This document shows positions 16,852-25,265 of a stretch of 64,000 nucleotides of DNA, piece after piece. The first letter of the stretch is position 1, and each line of letters begins with the position of its first letter. Both the position numbers and the translations under genes were made by a program. The notes beneath the pieces were generated by a model that ran no database searches, was not told the origin of the DNA, and worked only from the letters and a program-made list of their open reading frames with translations. The DNA comes from Paenibacillus beijingensis (GTDB lineage Bacteria; Bacillota; Bacilli; Paenibacillales; Paenibacillaceae), in assembly GCF_000961095.1 (NCBI RefSeq), contig NZ_CP011058.1, positions 1,703,001 to 1,767,000 of the forward strand, read 5' to 3'.

Positions 16852-18033
16852 CTATTTCAAATACGGCATCGGGTTGACCGCTTCGCCGTTTTTGCGTACT
16901 TCAAAGTGCAAATGGTTGCCCGTCGATTGGCCGGTGGAGCCGACTTCCGCGATTTTTTCGCCGCGTTTGACGTTCTCGCCCTTTTCCACCTTGATGCCTC
17001 CATTGCGGATATGACCGTACACCGTCCACAATCCGTTGCCGTGGTCGATAATGACGCAGTTGCCGTATCCGGTCATCCACTGGGCGAGAATGACGACGCC
17101 CGATTCCGCCGCGTAGATCGGCGTTCCCTCCGGATCCGCAAAGTCAACGCCGGCGTGCAGCTTGCGCTTGTGCGATATCGGATGAATGCGGTAGCCGAAA
17201 GAAGAGCTGATCCGGTAATCGCTCTTCAGCGGCACGGCCAGCTTGCCGCCCGTGTAATACGTTCTCACGCGCTGCCTCTTGCGGATCAGCTCTGCTTCCT
17301 TCTTCGCCAAGTCCATAACGAGTTGCTGCTGGTCTTCGCTGATCTCCTCAAGTTCCTCCAGCTTGGCATTATAGCTCAAAATCATAACCTGCTTCTGCGA
17401 TTCCTTGGACCCGAGCAGCGTCTTGTAGTCATTCAGCTTGGCGTACATCGTCTTCACTTCCGCAAGCGATGCCTCCACTTCCTTCTTCTTCTCAATGACC
17501 AATTCCTTGTCTTTCTTGTGCTGTTCCAAAATTTCCTTGTCCTGATCCATAATGGAGTGCAGCGAATCCATCCGGTCCAAAAAATCGCTGAAGCTGGAGG
17601 CGCTCATCAGCACGTCCAGATAGGAGACGACGCCATTCGTGTAGCTCAGCCGAATCCGGGACTGCAGCAGCTCGTCGCCGGACTTGATGCGGGCTTCCGC
17701 CTCATCCAGACTGCGCGCCGCATCTTCGAGCTTAGCGGACGTTCTGTCGATTTGACCCTGCACCATATTGATCTGGTTGCCGACCGTATCGATCTGATTG
17801 ATCACATCCTGGAGCGACTGAGCCGTCTGCGCTTTCAATGATTGCACGACGCCGCTGTCGTGCTCCGCCTGTTTCTGGCTAAGGGCCGCCTGCTGCATCT
17901 GCTTGCGAACCTGCGCAAGCTCTTTGTTGATCTTGTCCACCTGCGAAGCCGCTTGCCCCTCGGCCGGCACATACATAAGCGAAACGAACAGCAGGGCTGC
18001 GAGCAGAAAAATGCTTTTTCTCAACGGGTTCAC
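16852..18033 (-). CDS. EnvC/PcsB-like murein hydrolase: coiled coil plus M23 (LytM) peptidase domain
   Basis: A 393-residue secreted protein: signal peptide (residues 1-29, ending EGQA-A), two long coiled-coil stretches (about 30-255), and a C-terminal M23 domain (about 275-390). The zinc-site residues are present: His and Asp in HAGVDFADPEG and the HLHFEVR motif, plus YGHI, so it looks catalytically active. It starts immediately after the ftsX stop. GTG at 18033 directly abuts that stop; a TTG three codons later (18024) has a better-placed AGGTGA and may be the true start. Proteins of this shape are the partners that FtsEX switches on (EnvC in E. coli, PcsB in streptococci), so co-operation with FtsEX is strongly suggested. 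Confidence 0.9.
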   Translation of the reverse strand: MNPLRKSIFLLAALLFVSLMYVPAEGQAASQVDKINKELAQVRKQMQQAALSQKQAEHDSGVVQSLKAQTAQSLQDVINQIDTVGNQINMVQGQIDRTSAKLEDAARSLDEAEARIKSGDELLQSRIRLSYTNGVVSYLDVLMSASSFSDFLDRMDSLHSIMDQDKEILEQHKKDKELVIEKKKEVEASLAEVKTMYAKLNDYKTLLGSKESQKQVMILSYNAKLEELEEISEDQQQLVMDLAKKEAELIRKRQRVRTYYTGGKLAVPLKSDYRISSSFGYRIHPISHKRKLHAGVDFADPEGTPIYAAESGVVILAQWMTGYGNCVIIDHGNGLWTVYGHIRNGGIKVEKGENVKRGEKIAEVGSTGQSTGNHLHFEVRKNGEAVNPMPYLK

Positions 18034-18951
18034 CTACACTTTCAAATACTTGCGCACCGATATCGTGCTTCCCCAAATGCCGATGACGGTTCCGATTCCG
18101 ATAATGAGCGCTGCGATAAGCGGTCCCGCTTCGCCGACGTTAACGAGCGTGATCATGTTCAGTCCGAGTTCCACTTGAGAAGCATTGACCAGTCGGTAAT
18201 ACCCGTACAGCACGACGCCGGCCGTCAAGACGGAGGAAATGAATCCGATGAGCGCGCCTTCGACGAAGAACGGCCACCTGATGAACGAATTCGTGGCTCC
18301 GACCAGCTTCATAATGCCGATCTCGCGGCGGCGGTTCAAAATCGTAATTTTGATCGTGTTGGAAATAAGAAACATCGCCGTCACCGCAAGCCCAAGCACA
18401 ATGGCAAGCCCGACGTTGCGGACGAGCCGGGTGATCCGGAACAGCGTTTCAACCGTTCCCTTTCCATACTTCACGGCGAGAAAAGGCGGCGTATCGCCCG
18501 TCTTGTTCATCGCTTCGATTTGCGCTGCCGTTTCGGCTACGGTCTGCGGATTGAACAGTTCGATCGTAAACGAGTCCGGCAGCGGGTTATTATCGCCGCT
18601 GTAGCCTTGCAAAAGCTCCTGCCCGTCTTTGCCCAAGTTTTGCTGCAGCATCTTAAGCCCTTCCTCCTTGGAAACGAACGTCACGTTCTTTACCTCGGGA
18701 ATATTGCGGATTTTCGTCTCCAGGCTGTCAATCGTGTTCTGTTCGGTTCCGAGCTGCAGGTAAGCGCGGATTTCGACTTGGCTTTCAAATTGGGCGGCCA
18801 AATGGTTCACGTTCAGCGCCAGCAACATAAACACGCCGAGAATAAACAGCGAGATAAAAATCGAGCTCATGGAAGCAAACGACATCCAGCCGTTGCGGAT
18901 GACGTTGCGGGATCCCTCTCGCAAATGGCGGACGAAGGTACTAGCTTTCAT
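18034..18951 (-). CDS. ftsX: Cell-division ABC transporter permease FtsX
   Basis: A 305-residue membrane protein with one helix near residues 22-45, a large extracytoplasmic loop (about 46-170) and three C-terminal helices (about 178-200, 225-250, 270-295), the normal FtsX topology. The N-terminus RHLREGSRNVIRNGWMSFAS matches the family. FtsX with FtsE passes an ATP-driven signal across the membrane to a murein hydrolase; the EnvC-like protein encoded next is the likely target. It overlaps ftsE by 11 bases, so the two are translationally coupled. Confidence 0.96.
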   Translation of the reverse strand: MKASTFVRHLREGSRNVIRNGWMSFASMSSIFISLFILGVFMLLALNVNHLAAQFESQVEIRAYLQLGTEQNTIDSLETKIRNIPEVKNVTFVSKEEGLKMLQQNLGKDGQELLQGYSGDNNPLPDSFTIELFNPQTVAETAAQIEAMNKTGDTPPFLAVKYGKGTVETLFRITRLVRNVGLAIVLGLAVTAMFLISNTIKITILNRRREIGIMKLVGATNSFIRWPFFVEGALIGFISSVLTAGVVLYGYYRLVNASQVELGLNMITLVNVGEAGPLIAALIIGIGTVIGIWGSTISVRKYLKV

Positions 18952-19627
18952 AACCGTACTCCCCTCTTACCTGGTCGCGGGCGATGAGACCGTCCTCAAT
19001 GGCGATTACGCGTTTGCGCAAACGGTTGACGATCTCCCGGTTATGGGTGGCCATGACGATCGTCGTGCCGCGGAAGTTGATTTCCTCCAGCAAATTCATA
19101 ATGCCCCACGACGTCTCAGGATCGAGGTTGCCGGTCGGTTCGTCGGCGACGATCACCGTCGGGTTGTTCACGATGGCGCGGGCGATCGCGACGCGCTGCT
19201 GCTCGCCTCCGGAGAGCTGGGCGGGCAGGCTGCCCATCTTGTTCTTCAGTCCGACCAGCTCCAGCACCTCGCTTGTCCGTTTCTTCATGATCCGGCGGGG
19301 AGCTTCGACAACCTCCATTGCAAACGCGACATTTTCATAGACGGTAAGCTTGGGGAGCAGTCTGAAATCCTGAAAAATAACGCCGATGTTGCGGCGGACA
19401 TACGGGATCTTGCGGGGCTTGAGTTTGCCGATATTAAATCCGTTGACGGAGATTTGACCCTTAGTCGGAAACTCCTCCCGGTAAATAAGCTTCATGAAGG
19501 TCGACTTGCCCGCTCCAGAAGGGCCGACCAAATACACGAATTCATTGCGGTCTATGCGAACGGAAACGCCGCGCAGCGCGTGAGTGCCGTCGGCGTACGT
19601 TTTCCAGATGTCTTGCATTTCAATCAA
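18941..19627 (-). CDS. ftsE: Cell-division ATP-binding protein FtsE
   Basis: A 228-residue ABC ATPase: Walker A GPSGAGKS (about 35-42), Q-loop FQDF, signature LSGGEQQRVAIARA (about 136), Walker B VIVADEPTGNLD, H-loop MATHN. The start is a TTG at 19627 with AGGATG upstream; the ATG at the fourth codon is too far from that site. It forms the cytoplasmic engine of the FtsEX complex. First gene of the ftsE-ftsX-envC-like-ctpB run. Confidence 0.96.
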   Translation of the reverse strand: MIEMQDIWKTYADGTHALRGVSVRIDRNEFVYLVGPSGAGKSTFMKLIYREEFPTKGQISVNGFNIGKLKPRKIPYVRRNIGVIFQDFRLLPKLTVYENVAFAMEVVEAPRRIMKKRTSEVLELVGLKNKMGSLPAQLSGGEQQRVAIARAIVNNPTVIVADEPTGNLDPETSWGIMNLLEEINFRGTTIVMATHNREIVNRLRKRVIAIEDGLIARDQVRGEYGYES

Positions 19628-19861
19628 CTATGATCACATCCTGTTCATTTTCAGAATGTACTAGTTCGACAGAAAGCGTTGAATTCCTCTTAAAACGGAT
19701 GGATTTCCGCAATTTTCACGATTCTCATAATCGGCTCGTGAACATTTCCCGCCGGCTTACGCTGATATTTTTCGACAATCAGCCAGGGTAAAGGACTAAA
19801 AACGCCGGCCGGCGCGTATATATGCAGTGCGGCAAGCACTCTCCCGAAGGAGGAGTGAACG

Positions 19862-20053
19862 ATGAAACGATTGCATCTGGCGCTTATTGTGCTGCTTGCG
19901 CTTCTGCTGACGGTTTCGATCGGTTGGGGAATGGTCTGGCTTTATGCGGCAAAGGATACGGTCCCCCATGTGAGCGCGGACGGCTCGGGCAGCGGGTGGC
20001 TGAGGGAAGCAAAACAGTCCGCAGCCGGACCGGGAATGGCAAGAAGCCGTTGA
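19862..20053 (+). CDS. Small predicted single-span membrane protein, unknown function
   Basis: A 63-residue frame with a very strong ribosome site (GAAGGAGGAGTGAACG before the ATG), which is the main reason to accept it. Residues 5-29 are hydrophobic (LALIVLLALLLTVSIGWGMVWLY), followed by a short Ser/Gly/Ala-rich tail of about 33 residues that would lie outside. No family was recognised. It runs divergently from ftsE and convergently with the acyltransferase. Confidence 0.6.
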   Translation: MKRLHLALIVLLALLLTVSIGWGMVWLYAAKDTVPHVSADGSGSGWLREAKQSAAGPGMARSR

Positions 20054-20085
20054 CGGCTTTAAAGGAGGGTAACGAAGCAGCAAAT

Positions 20086-20120
20086 AAGGGAGGGGTGCAT
20101 CCGTGGATGCCCCTCCCTCT
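20086..20120 (-). terminator. Hairpin between the convergent small gene and acyltransferase
   Basis: agggaggggtgcatcc / ggatgcccctccct, an almost perfect 15-base stem with a two-base loop. It directly abuts the acyltransferase stop, and on the minus strand the 3' arm continues as TTATTTG. Probably ends both transcripts. Confidence 0.7.
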
Positions 20121-21395
20121 TTATGCGGCGCTTTGCACGCCGGACTGTTTGGCTTGCCGGCCAAATCGGGCCGGTACCGGTCCGAACAAAATCCAAGACC
20201 ATCCGAGCAGCCGGTATGCGGCCAGCAGGATTACGATCGATCCCCCGAGCGCAACCACATATCCTCCGGCAATCCAGGAGTGATAGATGAGCGGCTGCGC
20301 CGATCCGGGAGGAAATTTACGGTAAACGTACAATATGAGCGGATGAACCAAATAGATGCCGAAGGAAAGCGCGCCCAGATCGGTCAGGGCGGATACAATC
20401 CACTGCGGCCCTTTGCGGTACAGAAAACCGCATAGCTTCATGAGCGCGAGCGTGGTGAGCACGGTGAACGCGCTGTAGCCGGCCTCGTACCAGTAGCCTT
20501 TAATGACTACGCCTCCCGAGCGCAGCTCATAGTACATCCAAATAAAAGCCGCCGTTACAGCCAGCCAAAGCGCGGTCATGACGACCGTCCATATTGTACG
20601 CCGCCTGCCTGACTCTCCGCCGTTCCCGGCCTCTTCCCCGCTTCCGAACCAGCGCTTGAAAACCGGATAACACATGCCGAAGAAGGCGCCGATCAAAAAC
20701 GGGGTGAAATACGACAGCGACCAGCTTCCTTTGGAAGCGACATGAAGCACGTTGCGGTTGAGCAAATAAAACCCCCACTGGATGATCAGCCCGAGCGGAA
20801 CCGCCAGGCGCACCGACATTTTCAGCCGTTGAAAAAGCAGCAACAGAAGCGGAAACAGCACGTATAGCTGAATGGTAATAATGACATAGTAAAGATGCGT
20901 GTAGGCTTTGCCTGACAATAAGTGCTGCCAGAACAGCGAAAGCATCGCGCCTGGATTCCATGCCCGATGATTCGCCATATGCCCGAGCAGTTCATACCCT
21001 GCCGAGATAACGATATATGGAATCAGCAGCTGCGTCAGCCGCTTCCAGTAAAAATTGCGGAGCATGCCCAGCGTCAGCGGTTTATCGTAATAGTTGTAGA
21101 AGAGCACAAACCCCGTTAGAAATATAAATGCAGGTACGCAAAAGAGCGCAAATGTATTCAGAAAAACATAGACGCCCAGCATCGGCGAGTCGTGAACGCG
21201 GACAACCGCAGCCGAGGTGGCGTGCACCATAATGACGCCGAGGATAGCGAGCCCCCGCAGCAGCTCCAGCTCCGGAATTCTCTCCTTGCGCATGGCCCCG
21301 TGCGAGGCGCCTGCTCCCGCATTCCGGTCCGAACGGGATAATTCCGCGCCGCTCTGCTCCTTCACGGAACCCGCCGCAATTTTTGTAGTTGCCAT
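20121..21395 (-). CDS. Membrane acyltransferase, OafA/AT3 family
   Basis: About 424 residues with ten hydrophobic segments. The family N-terminus is visible as ELELLRGLAILGVIMVHATSA, and the last helices read LGALSFGIYLVHPLILYVYR. Such enzymes transfer acetyl or other acyl groups to sugars of the envelope or secreted glycans. The start is uncertain: ATG at 21395 lies 14 bases from GAAAGGAAGG, a later ATG at 21299 directly precedes the conserved helix, and an extension to 21488 is open. The gene is transcribed alone and no polysaccharide cluster is nearby, so the target is unknown. Confidence 0.88.
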   Translation of the reverse strand: MATTKIAAGSVKEQSGAELSRSDRNAGAGASHGAMRKERIPELELLRGLAILGVIMVHATSAAVVRVHDSPMLGVYVFLNTFALFCVPAFIFLTGFVLFYNYYDKPLTLGMLRNFYWKRLTQLLIPYIVISAGYELLGHMANHRAWNPGAMLSLFWQHLLSGKAYTHLYYVIITIQLYVLFPLLLLLFQRLKMSVRLAVPLGLIIQWGFYLLNRNVLHVASKGSWSLSYFTPFLIGAFFGMCYPVFKRWFGSGEEAGNGGESGRRRTIWTVVMTALWLAVTAAFIWMYYELRSGGVVIKGYWYEAGYSAFTVLTTLALMKLCGFLYRKGPQWIVSALTDLGALSFGIYLVHPLILYVYRKFPPGSAQPLIYHSWIAGGYVVALGGSIVILLAAYRLLGWSWILFGPVPARFGRQAKQSGVQSAA

Positions 21396-21645
21396 AAGAA
21401 TTCGGAGTACCTTCCTTTCGCTCAATTTTGGATGAAATAACCAACCGACAGTTACTTCCAATCTATCACAGACCGTTTCGTTTGGCACCCCTTTATTTTT
21501 GCAAATGTTTCTTAACGGCTCCTTAAATGTGTTAAATAATGGGGCGCATTCCCCCGAATAATTAACGATTTAAAAGCCGCGACCGTTCCGGGCGCAGCCT
21601 GATTCCAAACCCATATTTAGTTTGAATCTATGACAAGCACTTCGG

Positions 21646-22590
21646 TCAAATCACCCAGTCGCCGATCGGATCCTGCGTAAACTCCTGCGGCGCGCGCCCC
21701 TGGATGATAAGCTCCGGATTTTTCATCGTCACTTTAGCGCCTGCCGGAACCGACTTGGAGATGGACACGTTGCTGCCGATGACGACGCCTTTGCCGATCA
21801 CCGTCTCGCCGCCAAGAATGGAAGCGCCGGAATAAATCGTGACATCATCCTCCAGCGTCGGATGGCGCTTTACGCCGTTCAGCGACTGCCCGCCCCGCAA
21901 CGAGAGAGCGCCAAGCGTAACGCCATGGTAGATTTTGACCCGATCCCCGATCACGGTGGTCTCCCCGATTACAACGCCTGTTCCATGATCGATAAAAAAC
22001 GAGGAGCCGATGGTAGCGCCGGCATGAATGTCGATCCCGGTGACGCTGTGCGCGTATTCCGTCATGAAACGTGGAATTAGCGGTACTTTCAGCACATACA
22101 GCTCATGCGCAAGGCGGTAGATGCTCGCGGCAAAAATACCGGGATACGAAAAGATGATCTCATCGACGCTGTTGGCGGAAGGGTCGCCGTCAAAGGCGGC
22201 CTGCACATCGGTCGCCAATACGTGCCGTATGGCCGGAATTTTACTCAGAAACTCGTAAATGATCCGTTCGGTTTCCTGCTCCACACTGCCGCTGAACGGG
22301 TTGTTCGGATTGACATGATGCCGCAGAACGCGGCTGACCTGCTCCGACAATTTCTCATAAATTTCAATCAGCACCTCGCCGATCCGGTACTCAATTGTCG
22401 CGTTAATAATATTCTGCTTGCCGAAGTATCCCGGAAACAGCAATTCCCGCAGCAATTGAATGATTTCAATGATCGTATCTGAGTTAGGAAGCAAACTGGA
22501 GTCCAGCGAAATTCTCAGCGGCAGCTCGCGATGACTGTAAGCAATCTCGGAGATGAGACGATTGATTTGGTTATGAAAAATGTTGTTCAT
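21646..22590 (-). CDS. Serine O-acetyltransferase (EpsC/SrpH-like)
   Basis: A 314-residue protein: an N-terminal helical part (residues 1-170) and a left-handed beta-helix of hexapeptide repeats (about 190-300), with IDHGTGVVIGETTVIGDRV and YHGVTLGALSLRGG as in CysE-type enzymes. It makes O-acetylserine from serine and acetyl-CoA, the acceptor for cysteine synthesis. The length is longer than plain CysE and resembles the SrpH-type acetyltransferases found beside family 2A encapsulins. AAGGAGGCAAGG precedes the ATG. It is the last gene of the sulfur operon, but is set apart by 82 bases and a terminator-like hairpin, so its level may be tuned separately. Confidence 0.9.
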   Translation of the reverse strand: MNNIFHNQINRLISEIAYSHRELPLRISLDSSLLPNSDTIIEIIQLLRELLFPGYFGKQNIINATIEYRIGEVLIEIYEKLSEQVSRVLRHHVNPNNPFSGSVEQETERIIYEFLSKIPAIRHVLATDVQAAFDGDPSANSVDEIIFSYPGIFAASIYRLAHELYVLKVPLIPRFMTEYAHSVTGIDIHAGATIGSSFFIDHGTGVVIGETTVIGDRVKIYHGVTLGALSLRGGQSLNGVKRHPTLEDDVTIYSGASILGGETVIGKGVVIGSNVSISKSVPAGAKVTMKNPELIIQGRAPQEFTQDPIGDWVI

Positions 22591-22629
22591 CCTTGCCTCC
22601 TTCTTGTTCTCGGCAGAAAGTTATAGGGA

Positions 22630-22656
22630 AAAAACCGGACGCAAGTCCGGTTCCTC
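22630..22656 (-). terminator. Terminator-like hairpin inside the sulfur operon
   Basis: On the minus strand, aaccggacttgcgtccggttttttccc: 8-base stem, 4-base loop, T run. It sits between the desulfurase stop and the acetyltransferase start, so it could end or attenuate the transcript there. Confidence 0.8.
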
Positions 22657-22672
22657 CCCTAACATGATTACA

Positions 22673-24289
22673 CTATACTTGATAATACCGGCTGCCGCTC
22701 GTCAGCTTCTGCAGCACCGACACGAGCGCATCAATCTCCCCGCAGGTATTGTAAAAAGCGAGCGAAGGCCGCACGGTGCTCTCCTGACCGAATCTTCGCA
22801 AAATAGGCTGTGCGCAGTGGTGACCCGAGCGTACCGCGATCCCTTCGCGACTAAGCGCGCTGCCCACTTCTTCCGTTTTATAGCCGGAGAGTACGAAGGA
22901 AAGGACGCTCGCCTTGTTTTGGGCCGTGCCGATCAGCTTCAAGCCAGGAACTCGCCGCAGCGCTTCCGTACCGTATTCCAGCAGAAAATGCTCGTATTTG
23001 TTAATCGTCTCAAGGCCGATCGCCGTAACATAATCAATGGCGGCCCCAAGCCCGACGGCATCCGCGATATTGCCCGTTCCGGCCTCGAAGCGGAAAGGCG
23101 CCGGATGAACGACCGTTTTCTCGAACGTGACATCGACAATCATATTGCCGCCGCCCTGGTAAGGCCGCATCGATTCGAGCACTTCAGGCTTTCCGTATAA
23201 TGCCCCGATTCCCGTCGGACCGAACACCTTATGACCGGAAAAAACGTAAAAGTCGCAGTCCAGCGCCTGCACATCAACCTTCAAGTGGGAGACGGCCTGC
23301 GCGCCGTCCACAAGCACCTTGGCCCCGTAACGATGAGCAAGGCTGACGATCTCCTCCACCGGCGTTATCGTGCCGAGCGCGTTCGATACATGCGTCACCG
23401 CCACAAGCTTCGTCCTCGGGCCGAGCAGCTTCTCGTATTCGCTAAGCACTATTTGTCCGGTCTCATCGACCGGAATGACGCGCAGCTTGGCCCCGGTTTC
23501 GGCGCATACCAGCTGCCATGGGACGATGTTGGCGTGATGCTCCAGCCACGAAATGATGATTTCGTCGTCCTTCTGCAGGAAATGCTTGGCGTAGCTGTGC
23601 GCCACCAGATTAATCGCTTCGGTCGCCCCGCGCACGAACACAATTTCCTTCGCCGAAGGCGCGTTCAGAAACTTGGCGACTTTCTCGCGTGCGGCATCGT
23701 ATGCGTCCGTCGAGCGCGCAGCGAGCTCATGCGCCGCCCGGTGCACGTTGGAATTCTCATGCTCGTAGAAGTAGGAGATGCGGTCGATGACCTGGCGCGG
23801 CTTATGCGTCGTCGCCGCATTGTCGAGCCAGACCAAATCCTTCCCGTTCACCTTCTCCTCTAGAATCGGAAAATCTTTTCGGATCACGTTGACATCGAAC
23901 CCGGCGAGGTTCGCGGACAGGTCCGATGCCGGCACGATGATCGGCGAGAAGCCTTGTCCTTTCGTGGTCAGGCTCGGCTCCGGCTGTGGAATGCCGCCCG
24001 CAAAGCCGGGAATAATCAGATCGCTGTGGGCGGGCGCTGCGGGATGCGCAGGAAGATTGTGAATCTGTGGCTGGTCATACGAATCGGCGGAATCGGCGGA
24101 ATCGGCAATCGCCTGCAGCCAATCCTTTTCGCTCAACACCGTTCTCGATGATAGCGCCGTCGGCGCGTAGGATTGCCAAGCCGGACTGGTGTTAGAATTA
24201 GGATTGGGTGAAGCGTTAAATTCCGGGAAATATTCGTTTGCCAGCGCCTCCAGCACCGACGGGTCCAGAAACCGGTTATTGGTAGTCAT
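22673..24289 (-). CDS. Cysteine desulfurase, encapsulin cargo type (N-terminally extended SufS-like)
   Basis: A 538-residue PLP enzyme. Residues 135-538 form a complete group II desulfurase: VWLDNAATTHKPRQV, the PLP Lys354 in FSGHKVFGPTG, and the persulfide Cys492 in RSGHHCAQP. Residues 1-134 are extra: Pro, Ser, Ala and Asn-rich, mostly disordered in appearance, with short hydrophobic patches (FLDPSVLEALANEYFPE, LIIPGFAGGIPQPE, SPIIVPASDL). Family 2A encapsulin cargo desulfurases carry exactly this kind of N-terminal extension, which targets them into the shell. It takes sulfur from L-cysteine, leaving alanine, and in known cases fills the shell with elemental sulfur. It overlaps the encapsulin gene by 14 bases, so the two are translationally coupled. 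Confidence 0.93.
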   Translation of the reverse strand: MTTNNRFLDPSVLEALANEYFPEFNASPNPNSNTSPAWQSYAPTALSSRTVLSEKDWLQAIADSADSADSYDQPQIHNLPAHPAAPAHSDLIIPGFAGGIPQPEPSLTTKGQGFSPIIVPASDLSANLAGFDVNVIRKDFPILEEKVNGKDLVWLDNAATTHKPRQVIDRISYFYEHENSNVHRAAHELAARSTDAYDAAREKVAKFLNAPSAKEIVFVRGATEAINLVAHSYAKHFLQKDDEIIISWLEHHANIVPWQLVCAETGAKLRVIPVDETGQIVLSEYEKLLGPRTKLVAVTHVSNALGTITPVEEIVSLAHRYGAKVLVDGAQAVSHLKVDVQALDCDFYVFSGHKVFGPTGIGALYGKPEVLESMRPYQGGGNMIVDVTFEKTVVHPAPFRFEAGTGNIADAVGLGAAIDYVTAIGLETINKYEHFLLEYGTEALRRVPGLKLIGTAQNKASVLSFVLSGYKTEEVGSALSREGIAVRSGHHCAQPILRRFGQESTVRPSLAFYNTCGEIDALVSVLQKLTSGSRYYQV

Positions 24290-25220
24290 AATAGTTACCT
24301 ACGTCTACGTCTTCCAGCACCGCGACCGCATCATCGGCCAGGATGGCTACCGAGCAGTATAAAGAAAGAAGATAGGAACCGATGCCGTTTTTATCGAGGC
24401 CCATAAACCGGACCGACAGCCCTTTGGACTGCTCGCCGGGAACGCCTGCCTGGTAAAGGCCTACAACGCCTTGTTTCTGCTCGCCGGTGCGGACAAGCAG
24501 AATGTTCGTTTTCCCGCCTTTGCCCTTCGGCGATTTCTGACCGTCCACGAACAGCTTGTCCGTCGGAATGATCGGTATGCCTCTCCACGTCAGAAAGTGC
24601 GCGCCGAAGAGCTGCACCGTTTGCGGTGGAACGCCGCGTCTTGTGCATTCACGGCCAAACGCCGCAATCGCCCGCGGATGCGCCAGGAAGAAGGAAGGCT
24701 CCTTCCACACCTTGGAGATCAGCTCATCGAGATCGTCCGGAGTCGGCGGGCCGAAGCGCGTCTGGATGCGCTGCGATTCGGCGGCATTTTTCAGCAGGCC
24801 GTAGTCATCGCTGTTAATCAGCTGGCTCTCCTGTCTTTCCTTGATGCTTTCGATGCTAAGACGGAGCTGCTCTTTGACCTGATCATAAGGACTGCTGTAC
24901 AGATCGGATATATGCGTGTGTACATTAACGACCGTTGAAATGGCGTTCAGCGTATATTCGCGAGGCTTGGAGCTGCAATCGACAAAGCCTTCTGTAATGT
25001 TGACATCGTCGCTCTGGCTGCACAAAATATCGAGCGTCGTCTCGCCTTCATTGACTTTATTCAGCCTGAATATCCCCGTCTCCAGCCCCTTCCACTCAAA
25101 CAGCCGCGTCAGAAATCTTGGTGTGACCGCTTCGAATACCGGGGCTGTTTTCGTTACATTAGCAAGCTGGTAGGCTGCGGACGAGCCCAATGTCTTTACG
25201 CTATTCTCTTGTTCTGCCAT
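24276..25220 (-). CDS. Family 2A encapsulin shell protein (SrpI-like)
   Basis: A 314-residue protein recognised as the SrpI-type encapsulin (HK97-fold nanocompartment): the N-terminal TLGSSAAYQLANVTKTAPVFEAVTPRFLTRLFEWKG, NVHTHISDLYSSPYDQVKEQLRLS, FFLAHPRAIAAFGRECTRRGVPP and the late VVGLYQAGVPGEQSKGLSVRFMG follow the family pattern. Length equals that of 2A members, and no cNMP-binding insert (family 2B) is present. It should self-assemble into a closed shell around the desulfurase encoded next. The ATG at 25220 follows GGAGAGGAT. Its neighbours on both sides concern sulfur, which supports a sulfur-storage or cysteine-supply compartment. Recognition is from memory of the family, not a search. 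Confidence 0.92.
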   Translation of the reverse strand: MAEQENSVKTLGSSAAYQLANVTKTAPVFEAVTPRFLTRLFEWKGLETGIFRLNKVNEGETTLDILCSQSDDVNITEGFVDCSSKPREYTLNAISTVVNVHTHISDLYSSPYDQVKEQLRLSIESIKERQESQLINSDDYGLLKNAAESQRIQTRFGPPTPDDLDELISKVWKEPSFFLAHPRAIAAFGRECTRRGVPPQTVQLFGAHFLTWRGIPIIPTDKLFVDGQKSPKGKGGKTNILLVRTGEQKQGVVGLYQAGVPGEQSKGLSVRFMGLDKNGIGSYLLSLYCSVAILADDAVAVLEDVDVGNYYDYQ

Positions 25221-25265
25221 TTCATATCCTCTCCTGATCCATGCAGTAGTGTAGTCAAATTGCGG

